Below, in pieces: positions 43,652-51,685 of a stretch of 64,000 bases of DNA (within the stretch, counting starts at the first letter, position 1; each line of letters opens with the position of its first letter). Source of the DNA: Cellulomonas aerilata. Its GTDB lineage: Bacteria > Actinomycetota > Actinomycetes > Actinomycetales > Cellulomonadaceae. The stretch covers positions 124,001 to 188,000 of the forward strand of contig NZ_BJYY01000012.1 in the NCBI RefSeq assembly GCF_007991755.1, given 5' to 3'. Under the pieces are notes generated by a model. That model saw only the letters and a program-made list of their open reading frames with translations, made no database searches and was not told the origin of the DNA. The position numbers were made by a program, and so were the translations under genes.

Positions 43652-44278
43652 ATGCCTCCTACCGAGACCCTCACCCGCCCCCTCGACGACGAGCTGGCGT
43701 CCCGCCTGCTCCACCAGCGGATCATCGTGCTGGGCACCGCCCTGGACGAGCACGTCGGCAACCGGCTCTGCGCGCAGCTGCTCCTGCTGTCCGCCGAGGA
43801 CCCGCGCAGCGACATCAACCTCTGGATCAACTCCCCCGGCGGGTCGGTACCCGCGATGCTCGCGATCCACGACGTCATGCGGATCATCCCCAACGACGTG
43901 AGCACGCTGGCGATGGGGCTGGCGTGCAGCGCCGGTCAGTTCCTGCTGTCGGCCGGCACCCCCGGCAAGCGGCTGTCGCTGGAGCACGCGCGGATCCTCA
44001 TGCACCAGGGCTCGGCCGGCCTGGGCGGCACCGCCGTGGACGTCGAGCTGCAGGCCGAGGACCTGCGCCACACCCGCGACACCGTCCTCGGGCTGATCTC
44101 GGCGCACACCGGCCAGCCCGTCGAGCGCATCCGCGAGGACTCCCTGCGTGACCGCTGGTACACCGCCGAGGAGGCCCGGGAGTACGGGTTCGTCGACCAC
44201 GTCGTGACCGACCTGCAGTCCGTGCGGCCGAGCCCCGCGGGTCGCGGCGGGTTCGGGACCGGGGCGGTGGCGCGATGA
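43652..44278 (+). CDS. ClpP-family serine protease subunit, first of a pair
   Basis: A 208-residue ClpP. The catalytic triad is Ser93 (GLACSAGQF), His118 (LMHQGSAG) and Asp167 (LRDRWYT). The segment around the serine differs from the usual GQAASMGA, as in the auxiliary ClpP3-type proteins of Streptomyces. It overlaps the second clpP by ATGA, and actinobacterial ClpPs normally form mixed rings. Its promoter carries a PopR-like box, so it is probably an inducible rather than housekeeping peptidase. Confidence 0.9.
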   Translation: MPPTETLTRPLDDELASRLLHQRIIVLGTALDEHVGNRLCAQLLLLSAEDPRSDINLWINSPGGSVPAMLAIHDVMRIIPNDVSTLAMGLACSAGQFLLSAGTPGKRLSLEHARILMHQGSAGLGGTAVDVELQAEDLRHTRDTVLGLISAHTGQPVERIREDSLRDRWYTAEEAREYGFVDHVVTDLQSVRPSPAGRGGFGTGAVAR

Positions 44279-44868
44279 GCACCTACTCGATCCCCTACGT
44301 CGTGGAGCGGCGCGCCGGCACGGAGCGGACCGTCGACGTGTTCAGCCGGCTGCTCTCCGACCGGATCGTCTACCTCGGCACCGAGATCGACGAGGGCGTC
44401 GCGAACGTGCTGATCGCCCAGCTGCTCCACCTGGAGTCCGAGGACCCGGACCAGCCGATCGACCTCTACATCAACTCCCCCGGCGGCTCCGAGTCGGCGA
44501 TGCTCTCCGTCTACGACGCCGTGCAGTACGTGCGGTCCCCGGTCGCCACCACGTGCCTGGGTCAGGCGGCGTCGTCGGCGGCGGTCCTGCTCGCCGGCGG
44601 GGCGCCCGGACGGCGGGCGATGCTCGCGCACGGCCGGGTGGTGCTGCACCAGCCGTCCATGCGCGGGCAGGGTGCCATCCCCGACCTGATCCTCGCGGCG
44701 GACGAGCTCGTGCGCGTGCGCGGCCAGCTCGAGGACATCCTCAGCCGGCACACCGGCAAGGACGTCGCGACCCTGCGCCGGGACACCGACCGCGACCTCG
44801 TGCTGACCGCCGACGCCGCGGTGGCGTACGGCATCGTCGACCAGGTGCTGACGGCCCGGCCCAGGTAG
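44275..44868 (+). CDS. ClpP-family serine protease subunit, second of a pair
   Basis: A 197-residue ClpP with triad Ser100 ([10 protein letters not shown]), His125 (VLHQPSMRG) and Asp174 (DTDRDLVLT). It likely assembles with the first subunit into the two-ring barrel that works with a Clp ATPase; no ATPase gene is nearby. The gene ends 65 bases before a tandem repeat that covers the end of the convergent regulator gene. Confidence 0.93.
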   Translation: MSTYSIPYVVERRAGTERTVDVFSRLLSDRIVYLGTEIDEGVANVLIAQLLHLESEDPDQPIDLYINSPGGSESAMLSVYDAVQYVRSPVATTCLGQAASSAAVLLAGGAPGRRAMLAHGRVVLHQPSMRGQGAIPDLILAADELVRVRGQLEDILSRHTGKDVATLRRDTDRDLVLTADAAVAYGIVDQVLTARPR

Positions 44869-44932
44869 CGGCAGCCGCGGAGGCGGGCGCGCCGCCGGTC
44901 CGGACGCCTGGACAGCCGGACAGCCGTCGGAC

Positions 44933-45007
44933 GGTGAGCCCTCAGGCGGTGAGCCCTCAGGCGGTGAGCCCTCAGGCGGCGAGCCCTCAGGCGGCGAGCC
45001 CTCAGGC
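44933..45007. repeat. 15-bp tandem repeat, five copies, carrying the Leu-Ala-Ala-stop codons of popR
   Basis: Five 15-base units (three GGTGAGCCCTCAGGC, two GGCGAGCCCTCAGGC) run head to tail and a partial sixth enters popR. Read on the minus strand in the popR frame, each unit is CTC-GCC-GCC-TGA-GGG (Leu-Ala-Ala-stop-Gly), or Leu-Thr-Ala-stop in the outer copies. The real popR stop lies in the first unit from that side. Confidence 0.9.
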
Positions 45008-45406
45008 GGCGAGCGCGACGACGTCGCGGCCGGCCGGCGTCCCGCGGCCCGCCACCCGCGCCATGCGTGCCGTCGCCGGGACCGTCTCGCCCACGGAGGC
45101 GCCCGACGGCGTGCTGGTCAGCGTGAGCGTCGGCGCCGCCCGGAGCTCGCCCGCGACGCCCTGCGCCAGGTCGAGCAGCGACAGCCCGAGCGCTGCGGTG
45201 ACGGCGGCGAGGATCTCCGAGGAGGCCTCCTTGCGCCCGCGCTCGACCTCCGACAGGTACTGCGGCGAGACACCGGCACGGAGCGCGACGTCGGTCAGCC
45301 GCAGCCCGGTCTGCGCACGTCGCCGGCGCAGCACCTGGCCGATCGCGCGTCGCCACGCCGCCCGGGCGTCGGCACGGTGGGGTCGCAGCACGTCCGCCGG
45401 CTCCAT
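45002..45406 (-). CDS. popR: PopR/ClgR-family activator of clpP genes
   Basis: A 134-residue regulator with a Cro/CI-type helix-turn-helix (residues about 25-80: TDVALRAGVSPQYLSEVERGRKEASSE in pieces matches ClgR/PopR). The C-terminus ends in ALAA. In Streptomyces lividans PopR activates clpP3-clpP4 and is itself degraded by ClpP through two terminal alanines, giving feedback; the same ending here supports the same role. The gene converges on the clpP pair. A TACGTT box 6 bases before the ATG indicates a leaderless message. Confidence 0.85.
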   Translation of the reverse strand: MEPADVLRPHRADARAAWRRAIGQVLRRRRAQTGLRLTDVALRAGVSPQYLSEVERGRKEASSEILAAVTAALGLSLLDLAQGVAGELRAAPTLTLTSTPSGASVGETVPATARMARVAGRGTPAGRDVVALAA

Positions 45407-45412
45407 GTGCCG

Positions 45413-45461
45413 AACGTATCCAGCGGCGCCGGGGGCCGGCCGGCGGTCCGCTGTGGGCAGA
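45413..45461 (-). promoter_or_regulatory. Promoter and PopR-type box of the popR gene
   Basis: TACGTT at 45418-45413 lies 6 bases before the start codon. Upstream, TCCGCT-GTG-GGCAGA (45447-45461) matches the PopR box at 10 of 12 positions. Its centre is 48 bases from the ATG, practically the same distance as in front of the clpP pair, suggesting autoactivation. Confidence 0.6.
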
Positions 45462-45488
45462 ACCGCCCGGCGGTGGGAGGGTGCGGGA

Positions 45489-45971
45489 ATGGACCCTCTG
45501 GGACCCGCGGACCTGTCCGACGCCACGGCGCTGCTGCGGGCGATCGAGCGCGGCCTGCCCGGGATCGTCTCCACGACCGACTCCGGTGACTGGTACGTGT
45601 TCTACGACCCGGACGGGGTCACCGTCCCGGAGAGCCGGTTCCCGTTCTGCACGCTCATGACCGGCGACCGGTACGACGCGGCGTCCGACCTCGACCGGGA
45701 CCCCCGCACCTACCGCGTCAACGTGGGGGTCACACGTGCGACGTACGAGGCGCTCCTGGGTCCGGCTCCCCGCGAGCCGGCCGGCATGCAGGTGCTGGAC
45801 ACCGGAGCCGACTACACGGCGACCGACACCGTCCTACCGCACCCGTTCTACGCCCCGCTGCACTGGGTCTGCGTGGTCGACCCGGGCGAGCGCACCGCGG
45901 CGGAGCTGGGCCGGCTGCTCCAGGAGGCGCACGGCCAGGCGGCGCGCAGGTACCGCCGCCGAGATCGCTAG
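45489..45971 (+). CDS. DUF6194 family protein
   Basis: A 160-residue soluble protein matching the DUF6194 pattern: WYVFYDPDG, RFPFCTLMTGDRYDAASDLDR, YRVNVGVTRATYEALLG and VLPHPFYAPLHWVCVVDPG. The fold is related to luciferase-like or MmcQ-type small proteins, function unknown. GGGAGGG upstream acts as ribosome binding site. Its promoter region abuts that of popR on the other strand. Confidence 0.8.
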   Translation: MDPLGPADLSDATALLRAIERGLPGIVSTTDSGDWYVFYDPDGVTVPESRFPFCTLMTGDRYDAASDLDRDPRTYRVNVGVTRATYEALLGPAPREPAGMQVLDTGADYTATDTVLPHPFYAPLHWVCVVDPGERTAAELGRLLQEAHGQAARRYRRRDR

Positions 45972-46082
45972 GCGCGCCGTACCGGCGCGTCGTGCCCGAC
46001 CGCAGGACGACGAACGCCCTGGCTGCCCGGGCCCGCGCGGGCCTAGCGTGGGGCAGGCGGTCCGGACCGGACGGAGGCACCG

Positions 46083-46853
46083 ATGTCATCCACCAGTCGT
46101 GTCCCGCCGCCCTCGCCGCCGCTCGTCCCGCCGCTCTCGGACGGCGTCCCGGACGGCGTCCGGGCGCAGGACGGCGTCGCAGCACCCGCTGCCGGCGGCA
46201 GCGCGGCTCCCGCGGTCCGCGCGCAGCTGCTCGCCACCGAGCACTGGAGCCTGCTGGCCACGCGCAGCACCACGTGGTCGGAGGTCATGAGCCGCATCTC
46301 GATCCACCTGACCGTGTCGTCGGCCGCGCTCGTGGTGCTCGCACTCGTGGCGCAGGCGACCGGCTTCGGCGGCCCCTTCCGCGTCCTGTCGATCGGGCTG
46401 GCGTCCGCCGTGCTGGTGCTCGGCACCCTGACCGGCATGCGCGTGATGAACGCCAGCAACGACGACGCCGCGCTCGTCCTGGGGATGAACCGACTGCGCG
46501 CCGCCTACCTCGAGATGGACCCGGGCCTGTCCCGCTACCTGGTCACCTCGGCGCACGACGACAAGGACGGCGTCATGGCGACCTACCTCATGGGGATGCC
46601 GCGCAGCATGCCGAGCCACGTCCTGGCGAGCACCGCCATGTTCATGAACGTGGTGAACTCGATCGTCGCCGGGACGCTCGGTGCGCTGGTGGCGTCGGCG
46701 GCCGGGGCACCGGTGGCCGCCGTCGCAGTCGTCGGTGCGGGCGCGGGGCTGGGGTACCTGGCCGGCGCGCTCGAGGTCGGCCGGCGCCTGTTCTCGGAGT
46801 CACCGGTCGCCGCGCGCTTCCCGACGCCGGCCGCCGGGCGTCCCGGCCCCTGA
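46083..46853 (+). CDS. Membrane protein of unknown function
   Basis: A 256-residue protein with a Pro/Ala-rich cytosolic start of about 45 residues, two hydrophobic helices (about 75-125), a middle charged region (DPGLSRYLVTSAHDDKDGVMATYLMG) and two more helices near the C-terminus. A TAGCGT -10 box lies 33 bases upstream of a GGAGG ribosome binding site. No family recognised. Confidence 0.65.
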   Translation: MSSTSRVPPPSPPLVPPLSDGVPDGVRAQDGVAAPAAGGSAAPAVRAQLLATEHWSLLATRSTTWSEVMSRISIHLTVSSAALVVLALVAQATGFGGPFRVLSIGLASAVLVLGTLTGMRVMNASNDDAALVLGMNRLRAAYLEMDPGLSRYLVTSAHDDKDGVMATYLMGMPRSMPSHVLASTAMFMNVVNSIVAGTLGALVASAAGAPVAAVAVVGAGAGLGYLAGALEVGRRLFSESPVAARFPTPAAGRPGP

Positions 46854-46878
46854 GGGGCGTGACGCCCGGCGGCGGTCG

Positions 46879-47814
46879 TCACGCCGTGCGCGCGCGCAGC
46901 CCCCGGATCGCCGCGGCGAAGCCGGCGGGGTCGGCCATGAAGCCGCCGTGGTCACCGGGGAAGCGCACCGGGGTGACGCCGAGCTCGGACGCCAGGGCCT
47001 CGGCCGACCGGGCGGCGACCTCCTGCCTGGACGCCTCGCCGACGGCGACCACCACCCCGCCTCGGGCGCGGAGCGCGTCGACGGGCGCCGTCCAGCGTGT
47101 GAACGGCCGCAGCATGCGCAGGAAGAAGACCTCGTCGTCGGCCGCCGGGTCGCCGGCCGCACCGTCGCCGGACGTCTCCGGGCCGGCGTCGTGCCCGGTG
47201 TCCGGGCCGGCGTCCGGCCCGCCGTCGTGCGGGGCGCCGGCGTCGTGCTCGGCGGTCGCGGCCGGCGTCCCGGGCCACGAGACGGGCGGCACGCCGTCCG
47301 GGCCGACCGGACCGTCGTGCATGACGAGCGAGACGAACCCGCCCCACGCCGCCCCGGACCCGGCAGCGCCGTACCTGGCCACGACGTCGTCGATCGCGGC
47401 GCGCACGTGCGCTGCGTCGGGGAGCAGCTCGGGGAGCGGCGGCTCGTGCGCGATCACCGTGCCGACCGACCCCGGGTGCCGGACCGCGAGCGCCAGCGCC
47501 GCGACGGCGCCGCCGCTGCTGCCGAACACGTCGGCCGGTCCACCGCCCACCGCCTCGACGATCGCCGCGAGGTCGTCCGCCTCGAGCTCGGGCGTCACGT
47601 CCTCCGCGCGGTCGGCGACGCTGCTGCGGCCGACCCCGCGCGGGTCGTAGGTGATCACGGTGTGCTCGTCCGCGAGCGCGTCGGCCAGGGGCCCGAAGGG
47701 GCCGCTGGTCATGGGCTGGCCGATCACCAGCAGGAGCGGCCCCGACCCGCGCACCTCGTAGTAGACGTCGGCGTCGGGCAGGTGGAGCCGGTGGCTCGTG
47801 GGCTGGTGCGTCAT
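46879..47814 (-). CDS. Alpha/beta hydrolase
   Basis: A 311-residue hydrolase. The nucleophile elbow is GSSGGAV, the oxyanion region LLVIGQPMTSGPFGPLA, and the catalytic His is in FPGDHGGFMADP. A Gly/Asp/Pro-rich insertion of about 50 residues (around residues 175-225) occupies the cap region, unusually low in complexity. Substrate unknown. Confidence 0.85.
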   Translation of the reverse strand: MTHQPTSHRLHLPDADVYYEVRGSGPLLLVIGQPMTSGPFGPLADALADEHTVITYDPRGVGRSSVADRAEDVTPELEADDLAAIVEAVGGGPADVFGSSGGAVAALALAVRHPGSVGTVIAHEPPLPELLPDAAHVRAAIDDVVARYGAAGSGAAWGGFVSLVMHDGPVGPDGVPPVSWPGTPAATAEHDAGAPHDGGPDAGPDTGHDAGPETSGDGAAGDPAADDEVFFLRMLRPFTRWTAPVDALRARGGVVVAVGEASRQEVAARSAEALASELGVTPVRFPGDHGGFMADPAGFAAAIRGLRARTA

Positions 47815-47871
47815 CGTGGGCCTTCCGTCGAATGCGGTCGTCGGCCGGTAGACCGTCCCGCCGGCGCCAAC

Positions 47872-48543
47872 TCATCCCTCCGGGCGCCGGGTTCGCCCGG
47901 CGGAGCGTCGCCACCACGGGGTCCGCTCGGTGGCCGGGCGGCTGGCCGGGTGGTCGGTGGCCGCTGCCGCGCGCACCCGGCGGCGCTCGCGCCACCGGTC
48001 CACCTCGCGGTCGACGTCCCGGGTGGGGGTGACCACCGGCGGACCGCCGAGCAGCTGCCGCCGGGCCTCGACGACCCGCGCGTTGAACTCCTCGAGGATC
48101 TCGCGGACCGCCTCCTCGCGGTGCTCGGCGTCGAGGCGGTCGTCGAGGGCGGCGTCGTCCTTGCGCAGCTGCAGCGCCTCGGGGAGCACGCCGGTGATCT
48201 GCTCACGCTCGATGAAGGCCTTGAGCCACCAGTCCGGGTCGTGGCGGCCGGTCAGCCCGGGGATCGGCTTGCCGGTGAGCGGCAGGTCGTCGAACTCCCC
48301 GCGCAGCATCGCCTGCCGGACCAGCTCGTCCGCGAACGCGCCCCGGGCTGCCATGGACGGCGGCCGTGGCCCGGGCGGTGCGGTCTCCTCCCCCGGGTCC
48401 GGCGACCCGCTGCCGGCGTCGGTGACGGTGTCGGCGTCGGCGCCGGCGTGGGCGTCACCCCTCGGCGGCCCGCCTGCGTCACGCTCCGCGAGCCGGTCGA
48501 GGCGGTACCGCACCGCCCGGCGGTGCGGGTCCTGCTCCTCCAT
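47872..48543 (-). CDS. DUF1992 (DnaJ-homologue subfamily C member 28-like) protein
   Basis: A 223-residue protein with the DUF1992 core FADELVRQAMLRGEFDDLPL then GKPIPGLTGRHDPDWWLKAF. The region before it is a low-complexity Asp/Gly/Pro linker. Function in bacteria is not known. The 308 bases upstream hold an 11-bp tandem repeat close to the start and no gene. Confidence 0.85.
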   Translation of the reverse strand: MEEQDPHRRAVRYRLDRLAERDAGGPPRGDAHAGADADTVTDAGSGSPDPGEETAPPGPRPPSMAARGAFADELVRQAMLRGEFDDLPLTGKPIPGLTGRHDPDWWLKAFIEREQITGVLPEALQLRKDDAALDDRLDAEHREEAVREILEEFNARVVEARRQLLGGPPVVTPTRDVDREVDRWRERRRVRAAAATDHPASRPATERTPWWRRSAGRTRRPEG

Positions 48544-48560
48544 CGCGCCCTCCGTGCCCG

Positions 48561-48604
48561 GTGCCTGCCCGGTGCCTGCCCGGTGCCTGCCCGGTGCCTG
48601 CCCG
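48561..48604. repeat. 11-bp tandem repeat, four copies
   Basis: Four perfect units GTGCCTGCCCG lie 18 to 61 bases upstream of the DUF1992 gene start, preceded by a partial copy. They occupy the place where its promoter or leader would be. The rest of the gap to 48851 shows nothing recognisable. Confidence 0.85.
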
Positions 48605-48851
48605 GGCGTGCCCCTGTGTGCTCGGTGCGTCCGGCCTGCGGTCCAGCGCGGTGCGACCGGTGCGCCGCTGTGCGGACCCGGCCGGGTCCGGACCCACGGT
48701 ACGACGCGCCGCCGACGCGGGCGGGCACGACGAGCGACAGCCCGAGCACGCAGCCTGCCACGCCTGGCGCGGACGGCGCGGACGGCGGCCGGACCTCGGA
48801 CAGCGGGCTGGTCCTCCTGGTGCGCTGACGGCCGCCCGGGCACCCGCCGGG

Positions 48852-49544
48852 TCAGCGCACCCGCAGCACCGCGTCCGCCCGTCGCGCCGTGGACGCGATG
48901 AGGTCCGCGTTGCGCTGGTCCGTCCCCAGCGCCCAGGCGCGGGCGGCGTCCGGCGCGCGCCCGAACGCCTCGTGCCGCCGGATGAGGCGGTCCTGGCGGA
49001 CCCCCTCCTCCGGCGCGAGGAACCACACCCGGTCGACGACCGCCCGTGCGCGCGGCCAGGCGTCCCGGTCGAGCAGCAGGTAGTTGCCCTCGGTGACCAC
49101 GAGCGGGACGTCCGGCGGGACCGGGATCGCCGACCCGATCGGCTCCTCGAGGTCGCGCCGGAACGTCGGCGCGTAGACCGTCTCCCCCGGGGTCGCCGCC
49201 TGCAGGCGCTCCAGGAGCGCGGCGTAGCCGGCGTCGTCGAACGTGTCGTGCGCGCCCTTGCGGTCCCGGCGGCCGAGGGCGTGCAGCACCACGTCCGCCA
49301 GGTGGAAGCCGTCCATCGGCACCAGGACCGCCGTCGTGGGGCCCAGTGCCTGGACGACCGCCTCGGCCACGGTGGACTTGCCGGCGCCCGGGGAGCCGGT
49401 CAGGCCGAGGATGCGACGTCGTCCCGGCGTCACCAGCGCCCGCGCGCGCTCGACCACCTGCTCGGTTGTGCAGTCCTCGATCTCCAGGCCCACGAGCGGG
49501 TCGCCGTCGAGCCCCCCGCGGCCGGTGGCCGGCTCAGCGCCCAC
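48852..49544 (-). CDS. P-loop nucleoside/pantothenate-type kinase family protein
   Basis: A 230-residue kinase with Walker A GLTGSPGAGKST, the substrate segment LVPMDGFHLAD and VTEGNYLLLDRDAWPRAR, matching the uridine-kinase/PanK-like or fructose-type family (FrcK/YggC-like). The GTG start is backed by GAGGAG eight bases upstream. Phosphoryl acceptor not predictable. Confidence 0.82.
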   Translation of the reverse strand: MGAEPATGRGGLDGDPLVGLEIEDCTTEQVVERARALVTPGRRRILGLTGSPGAGKSTVAEAVVQALGPTTAVLVPMDGFHLADVVLHALGRRDRKGAHDTFDDAGYAALLERLQAATPGETVYAPTFRRDLEEPIGSAIPVPPDVPLVVTEGNYLLLDRDAWPRARAVVDRVWFLAPEEGVRQDRLIRRHEAFGRAPDAARAWALGTDQRNADLIASTARRADAVLRVR

Positions 49545-49763
49545 CGGCCCGCTCCTCGTCCGTCGGCTCGACGGCGCCGGTCGCGAGCCCCACCACGTCG
49601 CACCTGGACCGCTCCCCCGGGCGCATCTGCGCGGACATGGCACTCCCCCGTGGTCCTCGCGAACCTCGTGCTCGCGTTCCTCACGCTAGCCCGGGGCCCG
49701 GGGCCCCGGCGCCAGTCGCCCGCCGCCGAGGTGGCCGGCACGGCCGCACCGGCGACGGCGCCG

Positions 49764-50955
49764 TCAGGCAAGGGCGAGGCGCTCCAGGAGCGTCACCGCA
49801 TCGGCCACCGGGGCGAGGCTCGCCATCTCCTGCGCCACCGCGCGAGCTGCGGCGCGGTGCGACGACCCCGCGAGCAACGTGGCGACGGCGTCCGGCAGGG
49901 CCTCGACGGCTGCCGGACCGCCCGCCAGGTGCACGCCCGCCCCGGCCGCCGCGACGTGCTCGGCGTTGATGCGCTGGTCGACCGAGAACAACGGCATCAC
50001 CACCTGCGGCACACCGGCCGCGAGCGCGGCCATCGTGGTGCCGTACCCACCGTGCGACGACAGCTGCGGCGTGCGGCATGACCCCGGCCTGGGGCCACCA
50101 CGCCTCGACCCGCGCGTTGCGAGGGACCGGGCCGAGGCCGGACCGGTCCGCCCCGCGACCCGTCGTGAGCAGCACGCGCACCGGCAGGTCCGCGAGCGCC
50201 GCCAGCACCGCCGGGTACAGGGGGGCGAGGCCGCCGAGACCGGCCGCGACGGACCCGAAGCTCACGTACACCAGCGGGTGGGACGGATCACCCCACGCCT
50301 CGGGGAGCGCGCCGTCCCGCGCGGTGAGCGCGGCGTCGCGGAACGGGTGCACCGGACCGCCCCCGATGGACGCCCGCGGCCGGGCGCCGTCCAGGGCCGC
50401 CGGGACGCAGGTGAGGGTCGGCACCGTCCGCATCGTCCGGGCCGCTGTGCCGTCGGGCAGCCCGACAAGCGCGTCGAGCTCGCGCAGGGGGGCGGCGAGC
50501 AGCGGCAGGAGCGTGTCCGTCATCGCGCTCATGCCGATCGCGACGACCGCCTGCGGGACGCCGGCCGTCGCGGCGGCGACCAGGGAACCCAGCTCGGCCG
50601 GCTCACGCAGCACCAGGTCGGGACGCCAGGCGTCGAGGATCCGCGCGAGCCCCGGCCAGGCCGCGTGCGCGTCCAGCCGTCCGAAGACGTCGGCGGTGAC
50701 GACCTCGTTCGCCTGCTCGAACGTCAGGGTCGGCAGGCGGGCGAAGACCGCCGCCATGCGGTCGGCGGGCGCGTCGGCGAAGGGACGGTGCTCGAACCCG
50801 GCCGAGGTCACGGCGCCGGCGAAGGACGCGGGCGCGGCCACCACCACCTGGTGACCCGCCACCTCGCACGCCCGCGCGAAGGGGACCAGGGGACCCAGAT
50901 AGCCCGAGCCCGCCGTCGTCGAAACCAGCACGCGCACCTCGCGTGATGGTGCCAC
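49764..50955 (-). pseudogene. MGT-type glycosyltransferase with a frameshift
   Basis: The first 300 residues are a normal GT1/MGT enzyme (VLVSTTAGSGYLGPLVPFAR, YVSFGSVAAG, VEAWWPQAGVMPHAAAVV). Then the expected SHGGYGTTMAALAAGVP motif continues in another frame, down to a proper stop at 49764. Near 50058 two bases appear to be missing (or one added). The unshifted frame runs on as meaningless sequence. Start is GTG, 3 bases after the VOC gene stop, so the two form an operon. It may be a true mutation or a sequencing error. Confidence 0.8.
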
Positions 50956-50958
50956 CGC

Positions 50959-51354
50959 CTAGAAGCGGTCGCCCGTCCGCCAGCTCATCTCCTGCAGCGT
51001 CAGGGTGTTGCCGTCCGGGTCGGCGAACCCGGCGTAGCGCACGCCGCCGCCCACGTCCTGCACGGGGCCGACGTCCACGCCGCGCTCGACGAGCACGGCC
51101 CGTGCCCGCTCGATGTCGTCCACCACGAGGTGCAGGGCCTTGACGGACCCGGGCGTGGCCTCGTCGTAGGCCGGCAGCCCAGACCCGAACCCGATGGAGC
51201 ACGCGGAGCCCGGTGGGGTCACCTGCACCACGCGCACCCCGTCGGCCGGCCGGACGTCGACGTCCTCGACGAACCCCAGACGCCCCACGTAGAAGTCCTT
51301 GGCGCGGTCGACGTCCGCCACGGGGATCGGCACCAGCTCGAGCTTCATGTCCAT
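50959..51354 (-). CDS. VOC-superfamily (glyoxalase/bleomycin-resistance-like) protein
   Basis: A 131-residue protein with the two-module VOC fold: [20 protein letters not shown], then [20 protein letters not shown] and [13 protein letters not shown] with metal-ligand-type residues. GAGGAG precedes MDMKLELV. It is the first gene of a two-gene operon with the glycosyltransferase; a macrolide-modifying or metabolite role is only a guess. Confidence 0.85.
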   Translation of the reverse strand: MDMKLELVPIPVADVDRAKDFYVGRLGFVEDVDVRPADGVRVVQVTPPGSACSIGFGSGLPAYDEATPGSVKALHLVVDDIERARAVLVERGVDVGPVQDVGGGVRYAGFADPDGNTLTLQEMSWRTGDRF

Positions 51355-51380
51355 CGCGCACTCCTCGACGAGGGTCGGCC

Positions 51381-51402
51381 GTGCGGGTCGGCCGACCCGC
51401 AC
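51381..51402. promoter_or_regulatory. Perfect 22-bp palindrome in a divergent promoter region
   Basis: The 22 bases read identically on both strands (half-site GTGCGGGTCGG) and lie 27 bases upstream of the VOC gene start. The 331-base gap to the GH13 gene also holds a short hairpin near 51602-51620. Operator or cruciform; no regulator gene is adjacent. Confidence 0.55.
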
Positions 51403-51685
51403 CCGCCGTCGTCCGGTGCACTCGTACCTCGGCCTCCCGACGTCCTCGGCACCCGGCAGCGGCGGCGCACGCACGCTACCGCCCGGCACCGACACGCCCG
51501 ATGCGCTGGACCGCGCAGCCGACCACCCGCACCCCGCCGGACCTCAGCCGCGCACCTCGACGTCGCACGACGAGCCCGCGCGACCACCCCGAGGGACGCG
51601 GCCTCGCCTGGCGAGGCGAGGTCCCCGGGGCTGTGAAAGCCTGCGGGCACACCCGACGAGAGTGAACAGTGAGGACACGACGGTG

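Noticed and set aside
44933-45007. CRISPR-like array
   Set aside because: Units are contiguous 15-mers without spacers; there are no cas genes.
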